A stretch of DNA of 64,000 nt from Allochromatium humboldtianum. GTDB lineage: Bacteria > Pseudomonadota > Gammaproteobacteria > Chromatiales > Chromatiaceae. Numbering within the stretch: the first letter of the stretch is position 1; each line of letters opens with the position of its first letter. The stretch spans positions 464,385-528,384 of the forward strand of contig NZ_JABZEO010000001.1 in assembly GCF_013385175.1 (NCBI RefSeq). The letters are read 5' to 3'. Below are positions 28,302-37,424 of the stretch, in pieces. Made by a program: the position numbers and the translations under genes. The notes beneath the pieces are model-generated. The model made no database searches. It was given only the letters and a program-made list of their open reading frames with translations, and was not told where the DNA came from.

Positions 28302-28988
28302 ATGGACACCAACCAAATTTTTGTGCTGCTGCCTGCCTGCACCTTTCCAAACAAGGACACTAATGGCGCCCGCGAGGTAGACCTACAGGAAAATCTCCTA
28401 TACCTCGGAGCGAAGCTGCCTGAAGCCCAGTTCGTCGTCTGCGACAATGGGCAGCGCGCGCCGGATGTGCCAGCTGGGGTAACACTTGTCCATGACAGAG
28501 GCGCGTTTTCCGACAACCCCTCGATTGGGGAATGCCGCAACTTGCTGAGTGGGTTGCACTGCCTCGACGACGAGGCTCTAGCCATCAAGCTGCATGCCCG
28601 TTGCAAATTATTGAATTTCAGGGCCTTTGACGCCTTCCTTCAGGAAAACCACGCGTTTTTCTTGGCTAGTCCCAATATCTGGAGCCACGGCCCGCATGGC
28701 TACGACGAGCTTCCCTATCTCGACACCCGGGTCTTCGCCGCGCGGGTGGGTATATTGCGTCGGTTGTTGGCCGATACGCTGGCTTTGTTGGAGAGTGAAG
28801 GCGGCAGGATGGAACGCGCCATGCTAGCCGTCGTCCTGCGCCGTCCAGAGGACTGCGCCCTTGTTCACACTAGCGGCTCGTTCTTTCCGATCTTAAGCGG
28901 GGCCGCTGGGCATGGGCGTAACTACACCTCCCCCACCGCCCTTGTCCGCTCCTACATAAAGGCCTTGATCTACCGGTTCGGTCTATAG
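28302..28988 (+). CDS. Unrecognised protein of the surface-polysaccharide cluster
   Basis: 228 residues, cytoplasmic, no signal or membrane segment. Features are a beta-strand opening (QIFVLLPACTFPNKDTNGAREV), FVVCDNGQRAPDV, a SIGECRNLLSGLHCL-IKLHARCKL core and a histidine-rich stretch near NIWSHGPHGYDELPYLD. The opening and the core position vaguely suggest a GT-A-like sugar-nucleotide fold, but there is no DxD motif, so I assign no function. Its stop codon is directly followed by the terminal repeat of an IS relic. Confidence 0.6.
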   Translation: MDTNQIFVLLPACTFPNKDTNGAREVDLQENLLYLGAKLPEAQFVVCDNGQRAPDVPAGVTLVHDRGAFSDNPSIGECRNLLSGLHCLDDEALAIKLHARCKLLNFRAFDAFLQENHAFFLASPNIWSHGPHGYDELPYLDTRVFAARVGILRRLLADTLALLESEGGRMERAMLAVVLRRPEDCALVHTSGSFFPILSGAAGHGRNYTSPTALVRSYIKALIYRFGL

Positions 28989-29527
28989 TACTACTTTGTC
29001 AGATTTGATTAAGCGATTGATTTTGCTATAGTTTACTATGCAGTCATTTTAACGCGCCATGTGCCGGATATGCTTGTCAAGCCCACTGCTCCCAAATAAG
29101 ATCATGCGCTCAGCCAATTGCCTGGCAAGCTTTCATTTCACATTGAGGAATATTACGATTATTTTCAAACTGAAACCTCAGTACAGTACGAAAATCTCAC
29201 ACTTGATTTAAGTGCTTGTTTTTTATACATTATTCTGCTTGCAGCGCGACTCTCCCTAAGAGCGAAAAATTAAGCACTTAGCATGATTTGAAAACTTTCG
29301 TACTGTACTGAGGTCGATTATACCAAAACACCTTTGGAACGTTACTGAGCTCCCGCGACATTCGGCTCATGATTATTCCATGCTGCTCAATGAGCCCGCT
29401 GCTGTCGATAAGCGTATTCAACAGCTAGAGGCTCGACATACACAACGACGCCGTGACATTGAGCGATATGATAAGACCGAAGCTATCAAATGATTTTGGG
29501 ATCCAAAATTAAAGTGACAAAGTAGTA
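28989..29527. mobile_element. Degenerate insertion sequence with 13-base terminal inverted repeats
   Basis: TACTACTTTGTCA at 28989-29001 is perfectly inverted at 29515-29527 (TGACAAAGTAGTA). ATAG flanks both sides and may be a 4-base target duplication. Only the tail of a transposase-like frame remains on the plus strand (about 29311-29493, ending in RRRDIERYDKTEAIK). The rest of the 539 bases is non-coding and contains a smaller palindromic element. It sits exactly after the stop codon of the 28302 gene. The IS family cannot be named from this tail. Confidence 0.65.
29176..29313. repeat. 138-base palindromic MITE-like element nested in the IS relic
   Basis: An 18-base perfect inverted repeat, CCTCAGTACAGTACGAAA at 29176-29193 and its complement at 29296-29313, encloses about 100 bases. 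Inner arms (AAGTGCTT near 29210 and AAGCACTT near 29273) extend the potential fold. No coding capacity. Size and symmetry fit a miniature inverted-repeat element or a decayed second insertion. Confidence 0.6.
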
Positions 29528-29645
29528 ATAGGCAAAATTTTCAGTTTTTATTTTGATCCATGTCTGGTTAAAACATGCAGTGGCTATATCTATGCACGGT
29601 ATTGCCCCCAATGTTACGTCCCGTGCGACGGGCTAGATCAGCTCC

Positions 29646-30548
29646 ATGAAACTTATCGCTATTGTCCTAACTTTCAATGAGTCACTGCATTTGGCACGCT
29701 GTTTAGCGAGTCTTAAGGACGTGGCTGCCGCAGTTTTGGTGGTGGATTGCTTTTCTTCTGACGACACTCTAGATATCGCTCGCGCGCATGGTGCACTGGT
29801 AATCCAGAATGCCTGGGTAAATCACGCAACTCAATTCAACTGGGCGCTGACTCAACTCGGCCCCGACACCGATTGGGTGCTGCGTTTAGATGCCGACGAA
29901 TACCTGACACCTGAACTGACCACCGAGATTCATTCCCGCCTGCCAATGCTTGGCCCCGAGATCGACGGCATCTATTGCAACCGGCGTATGACTTTCCAGG
30001 GATGCCAGATTCGCCATGGTGGAGTCTTTCCGATCCAAGTTCTGCGATTGTTTCGCTACGGTCGTGGCGAGTGCGAAAACCGCTGGATGGACGAGCACAT
30101 TAAAGTAGCTGGGCCGACAGTGAAATTCGACGGTGAGATCATCGACGACAACCTCAATTCGCTGACATGGTGGACCGAAAAGCACAACCGCTATGCCAAC
30201 CGCGAAGCCATCGACCTGCTAAACCTGGAATACGGATTCATGCCGCACGATTCCGTTGCGGATCTGCATAATCGCTCCCAGGCAGGGATGAAGCGCTGGA
30301 TCAAAGAACGAGTTTATGCTCGCTTACCGGGCGGCTTCCGAGCCTTTGCCTATTTCTTCTACCGCTATGTACTGCGGCTCGGCTTTCTCGACGGTCAGGC
30401 CGGTACGGCCTTCCACTTTCTCCAGGGCTTTTGGTATCGCTATCTGGTCGATGCCAAAGTAGCGGAGGTGAAGCGTTATATGCGTGACTCTGGAGCCACT
30501 GTCACAGAAGCCATCGAGAAAACCCTTGACATCCGGGTTGGTCACTGA
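29646..30548 (+). CDS. Glycosyltransferase family 2 (WaaE/KdtX-like)
   Basis: 300 residues. The GT-A fold opens with IAIVLTFNESLHLARCLASL and has the metal-binding LRLDADEYL (about residues 80-88). The C-terminal half, with HRSQAGMKRW-like and FHFLQGFWYRYLVDAK segments, resembles lipopolysaccharide core beta-transferases of the WaaE group. Inverting transfer of a sugar to an LPS or polysaccharide acceptor at the inner membrane is expected. The stop shares one base with the next ATG, so the two GT2 genes are coupled. Confidence 0.87.
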   Translation: MKLIAIVLTFNESLHLARCLASLKDVAAAVLVVDCFSSDDTLDIARAHGALVIQNAWVNHATQFNWALTQLGPDTDWVLRLDADEYLTPELTTEIHSRLPMLGPEIDGIYCNRRMTFQGCQIRHGGVFPIQVLRLFRYGRGECENRWMDEHIKVAGPTVKFDGEIIDDNLNSLTWWTEKHNRYANREAIDLLNLEYGFMPHDSVADLHNRSQAGMKRWIKERVYARLPGGFRAFAYFFYRYVLRLGFLDGQAGTAFHFLQGFWYRYLVDAKVAEVKRYMRDSGATVTEAIEKTLDIRVGH

Positions 30549-31309
30549 TGTCGATTTCTGTCATTACGGCTTGCTACCACAGCGTCACTACCTTGCCGGA
30601 TACCCTGTCCTCAATTCGATCTCAACAAGGTCTCACCTTCGAGTCCATCCTCATCGACGGTGGTTCCACCGATGGCACGCTCGCCCTGATCGAAGCCGAG
30701 CACGCCAAGCCAGATACACCGCTCTCACGCTGGATCAGCGAACCTGATCAGGGCATCTACGACGCCCTCAACAAAGGAATCACCCTGGCTCAAGGCGAGA
30801 TCCTCGGCTTTCTCCATGCCGACGACGTCTTCGCGCATCCCACCGTCCTCAAGCAAGTATCCGAATGCTTCGAAGATCCGGCAATCCTCGCCTGCTATGG
30901 TGATCTGGAATATGTCTGGCAGGATGATCCAACCCGCGTTCTGCGTCATTGGCGTGCTGGCCGTTTCACAACGTCACGGCTGCGCTGGGGCTGGATGCCG
31001 CCCCATCCAACACTCTACGTGCGGCGATCTTGGTACGAAGCCCATGGCGGCTTCGACACCAGATATCGAATCGCCGCCGATTACGATTTGATTCTGCGCC
31101 TCTTCTCGGGTCTGAGCGAGTCTCAGGTCGCCTATCTTCCGGAAGTTCTGGTCAAGATGCGAACAGGTGGCGCCAGCAATCGCTCACTTCGCAATATCCT
31201 CCGCAAATCCACCGAGGATTATCAGGCCCTGAGGTCGAATCGCGTAGGCGGCTTTGGAACCCTAGCCTGGAAGAACCTATCAAAGCTCGGACAGTTTGTG
31301 ACTCGATGA
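30548..31309 (+). CDS. Glycosyltransferase family 2 (WcaA-like)
   Basis: 253 residues: ISVITACYHSVTTLPDTLSS opening, the LIDGGSTDGT block, EPDQGIYDALNKGI and the metal motif LHADDVF, followed by the YVRRSWYEAHGGFDTRYRI acceptor region. This set is typical of short GT2 enzymes of O-antigen and exopolysaccharide clusters. Last gene of the polysaccharide block before the toxin-antitoxin region. Confidence 0.88.
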   Translation: MSISVITACYHSVTTLPDTLSSIRSQQGLTFESILIDGGSTDGTLALIEAEHAKPDTPLSRWISEPDQGIYDALNKGITLAQGEILGFLHADDVFAHPTVLKQVSECFEDPAILACYGDLEYVWQDDPTRVLRHWRAGRFTTSRLRWGWMPPHPTLYVRRSWYEAHGGFDTRYRIAADYDLILRLFSGLSESQVAYLPEVLVKMRTGGASNRSLRNILRKSTEDYQALRSNRVGGFGTLAWKNLSKLGQFVTR

Positions 31310-31621
31310 CCTGCTGTCAACGCACCGAATCGATCAGCGTAGCCGCTTGAACAGCGCTCTGATCGGCAGCAACGGGCACTTGGCTGACGCCCCCACAGAC
31401 CCCGTAAAACGCCAAATTTGGGACGCTCTACATGCCCGGGTCGCCGAGCAACTGGGCACCGAACTCTACCATGACTCCACGGACCTGACATCGCTCGACG
31501 GCGACTGAGTACTGAAGTCACTCATCACCATGGACTCGTAACCTCATGCTCATTGATACCGATAGGCGCGTGGCCTACACTCTCTGGTATAAACATATGT
31601 TTCTACTTGCAGAGATCTCCA
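31310..31621. repeat. Intergenic debris with a 72-base duplicate of a downstream gene end
   Basis: No gene is visible here. Positions 31437-31508 repeat 32968-33039, the last 24 codons including the TGA of the coiled-coil nuclease-like gene, with a handful of substitutions (for example GGGCACC versus GGGCATC). The preceding 90 bases show no clear match. The remainder leads into the promoter of the MazEF-like pair. Confidence 0.75.
31591..31602. promoter_or_regulatory. Palindrome in the mazEF-like promoter
   Basis: AAACATATGTTT, a perfect 12-base palindrome, lies 19 bases before the antitoxin ATG and overlaps a TATAAA-like -10 element (31589-31594). Position fits an operator for the AbrB-fold antitoxin. 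Inferred from sequence symmetry only. Confidence 0.5.
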
Positions 31622-31864
31622 ATGACCGTTCAATTCGTCAAAAAATGGGGCAACAGTCCAGCCGTCCGTTTGCCCGCCGCCATCATGGAAGCCGCCCATC
31701 TGGCACTGGATCAGGCCGTCGAAGTCCGTGTGGAAAACGGCCGAGTGATCATCGAACCCGCTGCTCCGAGTTACACCCTCGATGACCTGCTGGCGGGCAT
31801 CACCCCACTGAACCGCCACCTGGAGCAGGACTTCGGCCTTCCCCAAGGACAGGAACGGCTCTGA
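31622..31864 (+). CDS. mazE: MazE-like antitoxin (AbrB/SpoVT fold)
   Basis: 80 residues: TVQFVKKWGNSPAVRLPAAI is the swapped-hairpin AbrB DNA-binding motif of MazE/PemI antitoxins, and the acidic C-terminal tail (DDLLAGITPLNRHLEQDFG) would wrap the toxin. The ATG at 31622 is chosen over upstream in-frame codons because it begins the motif. Its stop overlaps the toxin ATG (TGATG). Confidence 0.9.
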   Translation: MTVQFVKKWGNSPAVRLPAAIMEAAHLALDQAVEVRVENGRVIIEPAAPSYTLDDLLAGITPLNRHLEQDFGLPQGQERL

Positions 31865-32205
31865 TGGCCACGACCTATGTGCCCGACGAGGGCGACATCG
31901 TGTGGTTGAGCTTTACACCGCACAGTGGACATGAACAGGCCGGCCGGCGCCCAGCCGTGGTCTTGAGTCCCAGGGCGTACAACAGTCGGGCCGGCTTGCT
32001 CGTCTGCGTACCCATCACCAATCAAGCCAAGGGCTATCCCTTCGAAGTCGTGCTCGGGGGCCGCGGAGCGACAGGCGTTGCACTGGCAGATCAGGTGAAG
32101 AGTCTCGACTGGCAAAGCCGGCAAGCGGAACGCAAGGGCCAAGTCGGCCCGGCTGAGTTGGCTGAAATCAAGGCCAAGATCCGGACGCTGTTGAAGCTGG
32201 TCTGA
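31864..32205 (+). CDS. mazF: MazF-like mRNA interferase toxin
   Basis: 113 residues. YVPDEGDIVWLSFTPHSGHE, then GRRPAVVLSPRAYN and VCVPITNQAKGYPFEV, match the MazF/PemK fold. VALADQVKSLDW carries the usual C-terminal segment. Toxins of this family cleave mRNA at short sequence-specific sites. Translationally coupled to the antitoxin. Confidence 0.92.
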   Translation: MATTYVPDEGDIVWLSFTPHSGHEQAGRRPAVVLSPRAYNSRAGLLVCVPITNQAKGYPFEVVLGGRGATGVALADQVKSLDWQSRQAERKGQVGPAELAEIKAKIRTLLKLV

Positions 32206-32268
32206 ACGCACAGATCACCAGAATCTACACCAACCTGGACACGCACCTCACATCGATAGGAACTGACG

Positions 32269-33039
32269 ATGACCGCCGAATCCTTGAAAGAAACGATCAA
32301 ACGCGAACTGCCCGCCTTGCTGCGGGAAGACTCGGCCTTTCGCGACTATGTGCTGGAACTGACACGCCGGAATCACCCCACGCGCACCGAGACCTCAGAC
32401 TGGTTCGATCATCTGATCGGTGAACTGCGTCGCGATCGGGAAGAACAAACGCGCAAATGGGAAGAACAGCAGGTCGAGCGCGAGCGTGACCGCGCCGAAC
32501 AAGCGCGCAAATGGGAAGAACAGAAGGCCGAGCGTGAGCGTGACCGCGCCGAACAAGCACGCCAGTGGGAGGAGAACAACCGCCACTTCGAGTGCGTCCA
32601 CGAAGAAATCATGGCCCAAGCCAAGAAGTTCGACCGCAGCATCGGCGCCCTGGGCGCCCGCTGGGGCATTCAGTCCGAAAGCGCCTTCCGCAACGCCCTG
32701 GCTGGCATCCTCGAAACGAGCTTCGGCGTCCAGGTCATCAACGTCAACGAATTCGACGACGAGGGCACAGTCTTCGGACGCCCGGAACAGATCGAACTCG
32801 ACGTCATCATCCGGAACGGCGTGCTACTGATCTGCGAACTGAAATCCTCGATCGACAAGGCCGGCATGTACAGCTTCGAACGCAAGGCACGCTTCTACGA
32901 GGCCCGTCACAACCGCAAGGCCCAGCGGCTGATCGTGATCTCACCGATGATCGACGCCCGAGCCCGCCGGGTCGCCGAGCAACTGGGCATCGAACTCTAT
33001 CATGACTCCACCGACCTGACGTCGCTCGACGGCGACTGA
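32269..33039 (+). CDS. Coiled-coil protein with a PD-(D/E)XK-like nuclease domain (DUF3782 type)
   Basis: 256 residues. Residues 57-101 are a charged coiled coil made of an 18-residue tandem repeat (RAEQARKWEEQKAERERD), with two full copies and one partial copy; the DNA repeats as 54-base units. The C-terminal half holds IELDVIIRNGVLLICELKSS, the D...ExK core of a PD-(D/E)XK fold, preceded by a possible upstream Glu. DUF3782-like proteins of this shape are common in phototrophs and sulfur bacteria and have no proven role. It is preceded by a MazEF pair, and its 3' end is duplicated at 31437. Confidence 0.75.
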   Translation: MTAESLKETIKRELPALLREDSAFRDYVLELTRRNHPTRTETSDWFDHLIGELRRDREEQTRKWEEQQVERERDRAEQARKWEEQKAERERDRAEQARQWEENNRHFECVHEEIMAQAKKFDRSIGALGARWGIQSESAFRNALAGILETSFGVQVINVNEFDDEGTVFGRPEQIELDVIIRNGVLLICELKSSIDKAGMYSFERKARFYEARHNRKAQRLIVISPMIDARARRVAEQLGIELYHDSTDLTSLDGD

Positions 33040-33178
33040 GCGCTAAACGTTCTATATACCAAGCACTGCCGCCCGCATGAGCCGATGGGTAACCCCCTCA
33101 AAGGCGGGGATTCGCGCGAGCATGAGGCATCGTTGATCGGTTATGGTTGCCGTGCCCCAGACTTTACCGCGAGGACTC

Positions 33179-34105
33179 ATGGCCATGTCGAACCAACCCG
33201 ATCTCCAGGCCGTCAAGGCCTATCTGCTCGATCTCCAGGACCGCATCACCGAGGCGTTGCGCGCGGCTGATGGCGGGGCCGAGCTACGCCAGGATACCTG
33301 GGAGCGATCCGGCGGCGGTGGCGGGCGCACGCGCGTGATTCGTGAGGGGCTGGTGTTCGAGCAATGCGGCATCAACTTCTCGCACGTCCACGGCGAGCGG
33401 TTGCCGCCCTCGGCCAGCGCCCACCGGCCCGAGCTGGCCGGACGGCGTTTCGAGGCGCTGGGCGTATCGCTGGTCGCGCATCCCTTGAACCCCTATGTGC
33501 CCTCGTCGCATCTGAACGTGCGTTTCTTCCTCGCCGAGAAGGCGGGCGCCGAGCCGGTCTGGTGGTTCGGCGGCGGCTTCGATCTCACGCCCTATTATGG
33601 CTTCCAGGAGGATGTCATCCACTGGCACCTCAACGCGCGCGCCGCCTGCGAGCCGTTCGGCGCCGAACTCTATCCGCGCTTCAAGGCATGGTGCGACGAG
33701 TATTTCTTCATCAGGCACCGCCAGGAGCCGCGCGGTGTCGGCGGGATCTTCTTCGACGACTTCGACCAGGGCGGTTTCGAGCACGCCTTCGCCTTCTGGC
33801 GAAGCATTGGCGATCATTATCTGACCGGCTATCTGCCGATCGTCGAGCGCCGCTGGGCCATGACCTATGGTGATCGAGAGCGCGAGTTCCAGAAGATCCG
33901 GCGCGGGCGCTATGTCGAGTTCAATCTGGTCCAGGATCGGGGCACGCTGTTCGGGTTGCAGTCGGGCGGGCGGACCGAATCCATCCTGGTCTCCATGCCG
34001 CCCGAGGTGAGCTGGCGCTACGACCATCGGCCCGAGCCGGGGACGCCGGAGGCCGAACTCCTGGAGCGCTTTCTGGTGGTGCGCGATTGGTTGAGCGAGG
34101 ACTGA
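33179..34105 (+). CDS. hemF: Oxygen-dependent coproporphyrinogen III oxidase
   Basis: 308 residues, close to the usual size of HemF. It converts coproporphyrinogen III to protoporphyrinogen IX with O2 in haem and bacteriochlorophyll synthesis. Hallmarks: [55 protein letters not shown] and [23 protein letters not shown]. The ATG at 33179 has a GAGGA site; the frame extends upstream but that part is not conserved. An O2-dependent enzyme in a presumed anaerobic phototroph suggests microoxic growth and a separate HemN elsewhere. Confidence 0.95.
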   Translation: MAMSNQPDLQAVKAYLLDLQDRITEALRAADGGAELRQDTWERSGGGGGRTRVIREGLVFEQCGINFSHVHGERLPPSASAHRPELAGRRFEALGVSLVAHPLNPYVPSSHLNVRFFLAEKAGAEPVWWFGGGFDLTPYYGFQEDVIHWHLNARAACEPFGAELYPRFKAWCDEYFFIRHRQEPRGVGGIFFDDFDQGGFEHAFAFWRSIGDHYLTGYLPIVERRWAMTYGDREREFQKIRRGRYVEFNLVQDRGTLFGLQSGGRTESILVSMPPEVSWRYDHRPEPGTPEAELLERFLVVRDWLSED

Positions 34106-34113
34106 GGTCCGGC

Positions 34114-35190
34114 TCAGCCACGCGCGACCTGGCGATAGAGTTCCAGATAACAATCCAGAATGGCGCGGCGGCTGAATTCATGCTCCACCCGCTCCAGTCC
34201 GCGCGCGACCAGCGCCGCCATCAGCTCTGGATCGGACAGCGTCTGGCGGATGCCTTCGGCCAGCGCTACGGATTCGGCGCAGGGTACGCACCAGGCATCC
34301 TCGCCATGACGGGCCAGCTCGCGCGCGCCACGGAAACTGGCCGTCACCAGCGGCTTGCCCCAGGCCCAGGCTTCGAGGATGACATTGCCCAGCGTCTCTT
34401 CTTCCAGCGAGGGGAAGACGACCAGATCCGCCATCTGGAGATAGGGCGCCGGATCGCGCTGCCAGCCGGCCCAGACGATCCGGTGTGACTGGCCGCCCTG
34501 TTCGGCCTGATGCCGCAACTCGGGACCGAGCGGTCCATCGCCGACCATCACCAGCCGCAACGGACGCCCGGCAATGGTCTCGGGCAAGCGTTCGAGCGCG
34601 TCGATCAGATAGCGCTGGCCCTTGACCGGCACGAAGCGTCCGAGCGTGACCAGCACCCAGGCGTCATCCGGCAGACCATGCACGGCGCGGCGCTCGGCGA
34701 CGAGTTCGGGCGCGACCGGACGGGCCGGGTCGGCGAAGTTATAGATGTGGTGGACGCGCTCGGCCGGCCGTCCCTGGCGCACCATCCAGTCGCACAAGCC
34801 TTTGGTATTGCCGATCCAGCCGTGGGCGTGACGATAGGGGCCGAGTGCGTAATAGCCGCCGAGCCGGGCCAGATGGACCGGGCCGCCCGCGCTTGGCAGA
34901 CGGGCGAGCCGGGTCGCACGACCCATGTAGGTCTGGACGATGTCGGGTTTCAAGCGCTGGATCAGACGCCCGACCGCACGCCGCGACCAGGGATCCCAGG
35001 TGGTGCGATAGGGCAGGCGATGGACCGGCAGCCCGCCGAGATCCAGCCCATCGAGCGCGCTCCCCTGGCGGATCGCCAGTTGAGCCGGCGCCCCGCGCTC
35101 GGCCAGCGCGTCGCTGAAGCGGATGAACCAGCGTTCGGCCCCGCCGAGCGCCTTGCTGGCGACCATTTGCAGTGTGGTCGGTTCGGTCAT
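34114..35190 (-). CDS. Glycosyltransferase family 4
   Basis: 358 residues with GT-B architecture. N-domain: LQMVASKALGGAERWFIRF. C-domain: LVTLGRFVPVKGQRYLIDAL and the donor motif VFPSLEEETLGNVILEAWAW. Its start overlaps the end of the upstream transferase gene by four bases (ATGA). Third gene of a three-transferase operon likely acting in LPS core or capsule synthesis. It converges on hemF with only 8 bases between the stops. Confidence 0.88.
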   Translation of the reverse strand: MTEPTTLQMVASKALGGAERWFIRFSDALAERGAPAQLAIRQGSALDGLDLGGLPVHRLPYRTTWDPWSRRAVGRLIQRLKPDIVQTYMGRATRLARLPSAGGPVHLARLGGYYALGPYRHAHGWIGNTKGLCDWMVRQGRPAERVHHIYNFADPARPVAPELVAERRAVHGLPDDAWVLVTLGRFVPVKGQRYLIDALERLPETIAGRPLRLVMVGDGPLGPELRHQAEQGGQSHRIVWAGWQRDPAPYLQMADLVVFPSLEEETLGNVILEAWAWGKPLVTASFRGARELARHGEDAWCVPCAESVALAEGIRQTLSDPELMAALVARGLERVEHEFSRRAILDCYLELYRQVARG

Positions 35191-36287
35191 GTGTGAACCA
35201 ATCCAGTCGCGTCGAGCAACTCCCGATAGACCGCGAGATTGCCCTCGACCATGGCGTCGATCGAGAACTCGCGCGCCATGAGCGCCCGGCCGCCCGCGCC
35301 CAACGCACGGCGGCGTTCGGGATCGTCGAGCAGCGTGCCGATCGCCGCACGCAGCGCCACGACATCGCCCGGCGGAACCAGAAGGCCGTTCTCGCCCTCG
35401 CGCACCGCCTCGGGAATGCCGCCGGCACGGCTGGCGACGATCGGTACGCCGGCGCTGGCGGCCTGGAGCAGCGAGACGCCCAAACCTTCCATGAGCGCCG
35501 GATGCACGACCAGATCGAGCGCGGGCAGGATCTCGGGCAGATCGTCGCGAAAGCCCGCGAGCTGGACATGCCCGCTGAGTCCAGCCTCTTCGATTCGGCG
35601 TTGCAGCTCATCCGCCAGCGGCCCCTGGCCGAAGAACTGCACCTGGATTTCGGGATGCGCGGCGATCAGCTCCGGCAGTGCGTCGAGCAGGAAGCGATGC
35701 CCCTTGCGCGGGATCAACTGCGCAATTACGCCGATCAGGAAGGCATCGGCGGACACCTGAAGCCGGGCGCGAATCGCCGCTCGGTCGACCGGCGCCGCAT
35801 AGCGCTCATGATCGACGGCACTGCGCACCACGCGCAATTTCGCTGACGGCAACCCTTCGGCGATCAACACCTGCCCGATCCCGTCCGAGATGGCGATGAC
35901 CCGATCGTGCAGCCGGTACTTGAGTGCGACCAGCCAGCGCGGCTCGGGATTGTCGACCCGGCGCGTATGGATCACCGGCACCCCGGCCAGCCGTGCCGCG
36001 ATCCCGCCCATGACATCGGCGCCGATGCGGCTGTGCAGATGCACCAGATCCGGCCGGCTGGCGCGAATCAGCCGGTACAGACGCCCAACCATCAGCAGAT
36101 CGGCATCGCCGTGCATCGGCAGGCCATGGATCTCGGCGAAGGGCGCGGCGGCCTCGGCGAGCGCACAGCCGCGCGGACAGGCCAGCAGATTCCGGTGGCC
36201 GCGCGCCGCCAGTCCGCGCACCAGATGCAGCACCTGGAAGGCCCCGCCGTAGAGATGACGCCCACCTTCGACGTGCAGAATCTTCAC
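35187..36287 (-). CDS. Glycosyltransferase family 4
   Basis: 366 residues. N-domain: ILHVEGGRHLYGGAFQVLHLV and VHLHSRIGADVMG. C-domain: IGVIAQLIPRKGHRFLLDAL and the donor motif VVHPALMEGLGVSLLQAASAG. Typical retaining GT4 enzyme. It overlaps the genes on both sides by four bases, so the operon is tightly coupled. Confidence 0.89.
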   Translation of the reverse strand: MKILHVEGGRHLYGGAFQVLHLVRGLAARGHRNLLACPRGCALAEAAAPFAEIHGLPMHGDADLLMVGRLYRLIRASRPDLVHLHSRIGADVMGGIAARLAGVPVIHTRRVDNPEPRWLVALKYRLHDRVIAISDGIGQVLIAEGLPSAKLRVVRSAVDHERYAAPVDRAAIRARLQVSADAFLIGVIAQLIPRKGHRFLLDALPELIAAHPEIQVQFFGQGPLADELQRRIEEAGLSGHVQLAGFRDDLPEILPALDLVVHPALMEGLGVSLLQAASAGVPIVASRAGGIPEAVREGENGLLVPPGDVVALRAAIGTLLDDPERRRALGAGGRALMAREFSIDAMVEGNLAVYRELLDATGLVHT

Positions 36288-37321
36288 GCCCGCAACACCT
36301 CGTCGGCGGCACGCAGGATCTCGTCGGCCTCGATCACGCGCATACAGTCGAACCGCCCGTCACAGGTCGGACGACGCTTGCAGGGCGAGCAGGGCAGCGC
36401 ATGATGGAGCACCCGCGCCTTGGCGCGCGTGGTGTCGAGATAGGGACAGGTCGAGCCGAACAGCAGCAGACTCGGCGTCTCGAACGCGATGCCCATGTGC
36501 GAAAGCCCGGTATCGACGCCGATCAGGAGCGCCGCGCGGTCGATCAGGGCCGCTGCCTCGGTGAGACTGGTCTGGCCGGTCAGATCGATCAACTGATCGT
36601 CGGCCGCATCGGCGATCCGTCGTGCCGCCTCGCGGTCGCCCGGACCGCCGAGCAGCACCGGCGCTAGCCCCAGTTCATCGCGGACACGATGCGCAAGTCT
36701 GGCCCAGCGCTCTTCGATCCAATGCTTCTGCGGACGCGTCGTGAAGGGACAGAACACCGCATAACCGTTGGAGAGCGACTCGCGCGCGATGACCGATTCG
36801 GCGAAGGCCGCTTCCGCCTCGCCATAGTGGACCGCCATCCGAAAGCCGTCCGCGACCGGCAGGGCGAGCGACTCGGCCAGAAAGCGATATTCGGAACCGA
36901 TCAGCTTGGACTCGCCCCCGCGCGGCAACCGGCGCGTCATCAGCCACTGACTGCCCTCGCGCGAACCCAGCCCGATGCGCTCGCGCGCCCCCGACAGCCG
37001 GGTCAGCAACCCGCTCTTGAGCAGACCTTGCAGATCGAGCGCCAGATCGAAGTCATGTTCACGCAGATTGGCCCGCAGCGTGCGAATCCCCGCCCACAGC
37101 TCGCGATAGCGCCGTTCGCGCCACAGCCGCTGCCAGTGACGCAACGGGCAGACGATCACCGTATCGAGATCCGGATGACGGTCGAGCAGCGCCGCGCATT
37201 CGGGCTGGACCAGCCAGGCGATGCGCGCCTCCGGCCAACGACGACGCAGCGCCGCGACCAGCGGCGAGGCAAAGACGATGTCGCCGATGGCGCTCAGACG
37301 AACGACCAGGATGGACTTCAA
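36284..37321 (-). CDS. Glycosyltransferase family 9 (LPS heptosyltransferase-like)
   Basis: 345 residues of the ADP-heptose:LPS heptosyltransferase family: ILVVRLSAIGDIVFASPLV, DLALDLQGLLKSGLLTRLSG, the FCPFTTRPQKHWIEERWARL block, and GVDTGLSHMGIAF. Adds heptose or a related sugar to the inner LPS core. The C-terminus has a Cys cluster (CSPCKRRPTCDGRFDC) seen in some GT9 proteins. First gene of the operon. Confidence 0.9.
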   Translation of the reverse strand: MKSILVVRLSAIGDIVFASPLVAALRRRWPEARIAWLVQPECAALLDRHPDLDTVIVCPLRHWQRLWRERRYRELWAGIRTLRANLREHDFDLALDLQGLLKSGLLTRLSGARERIGLGSREGSQWLMTRRLPRGGESKLIGSEYRFLAESLALPVADGFRMAVHYGEAEAAFAESVIARESLSNGYAVFCPFTTRPQKHWIEERWARLAHRVRDELGLAPVLLGGPGDREAARRIADAADDQLIDLTGQTSLTEAAALIDRAALLIGVDTGLSHMGIAFETPSLLLFGSTCPYLDTTRAKARVLHHALPCSPCKRRPTCDGRFDCMRVIEADEILRAADEVLRA

Positions 37322-37424
37322 GACCAGAGGCTCCGCATGGGGTCCGTCGAGGCAGGTTCGATGACGATAGGGAGGGCCGGAATCGGCGAACCGACCCCGG
37401 CTGGAGCGACGTCCGGGAGGACGA

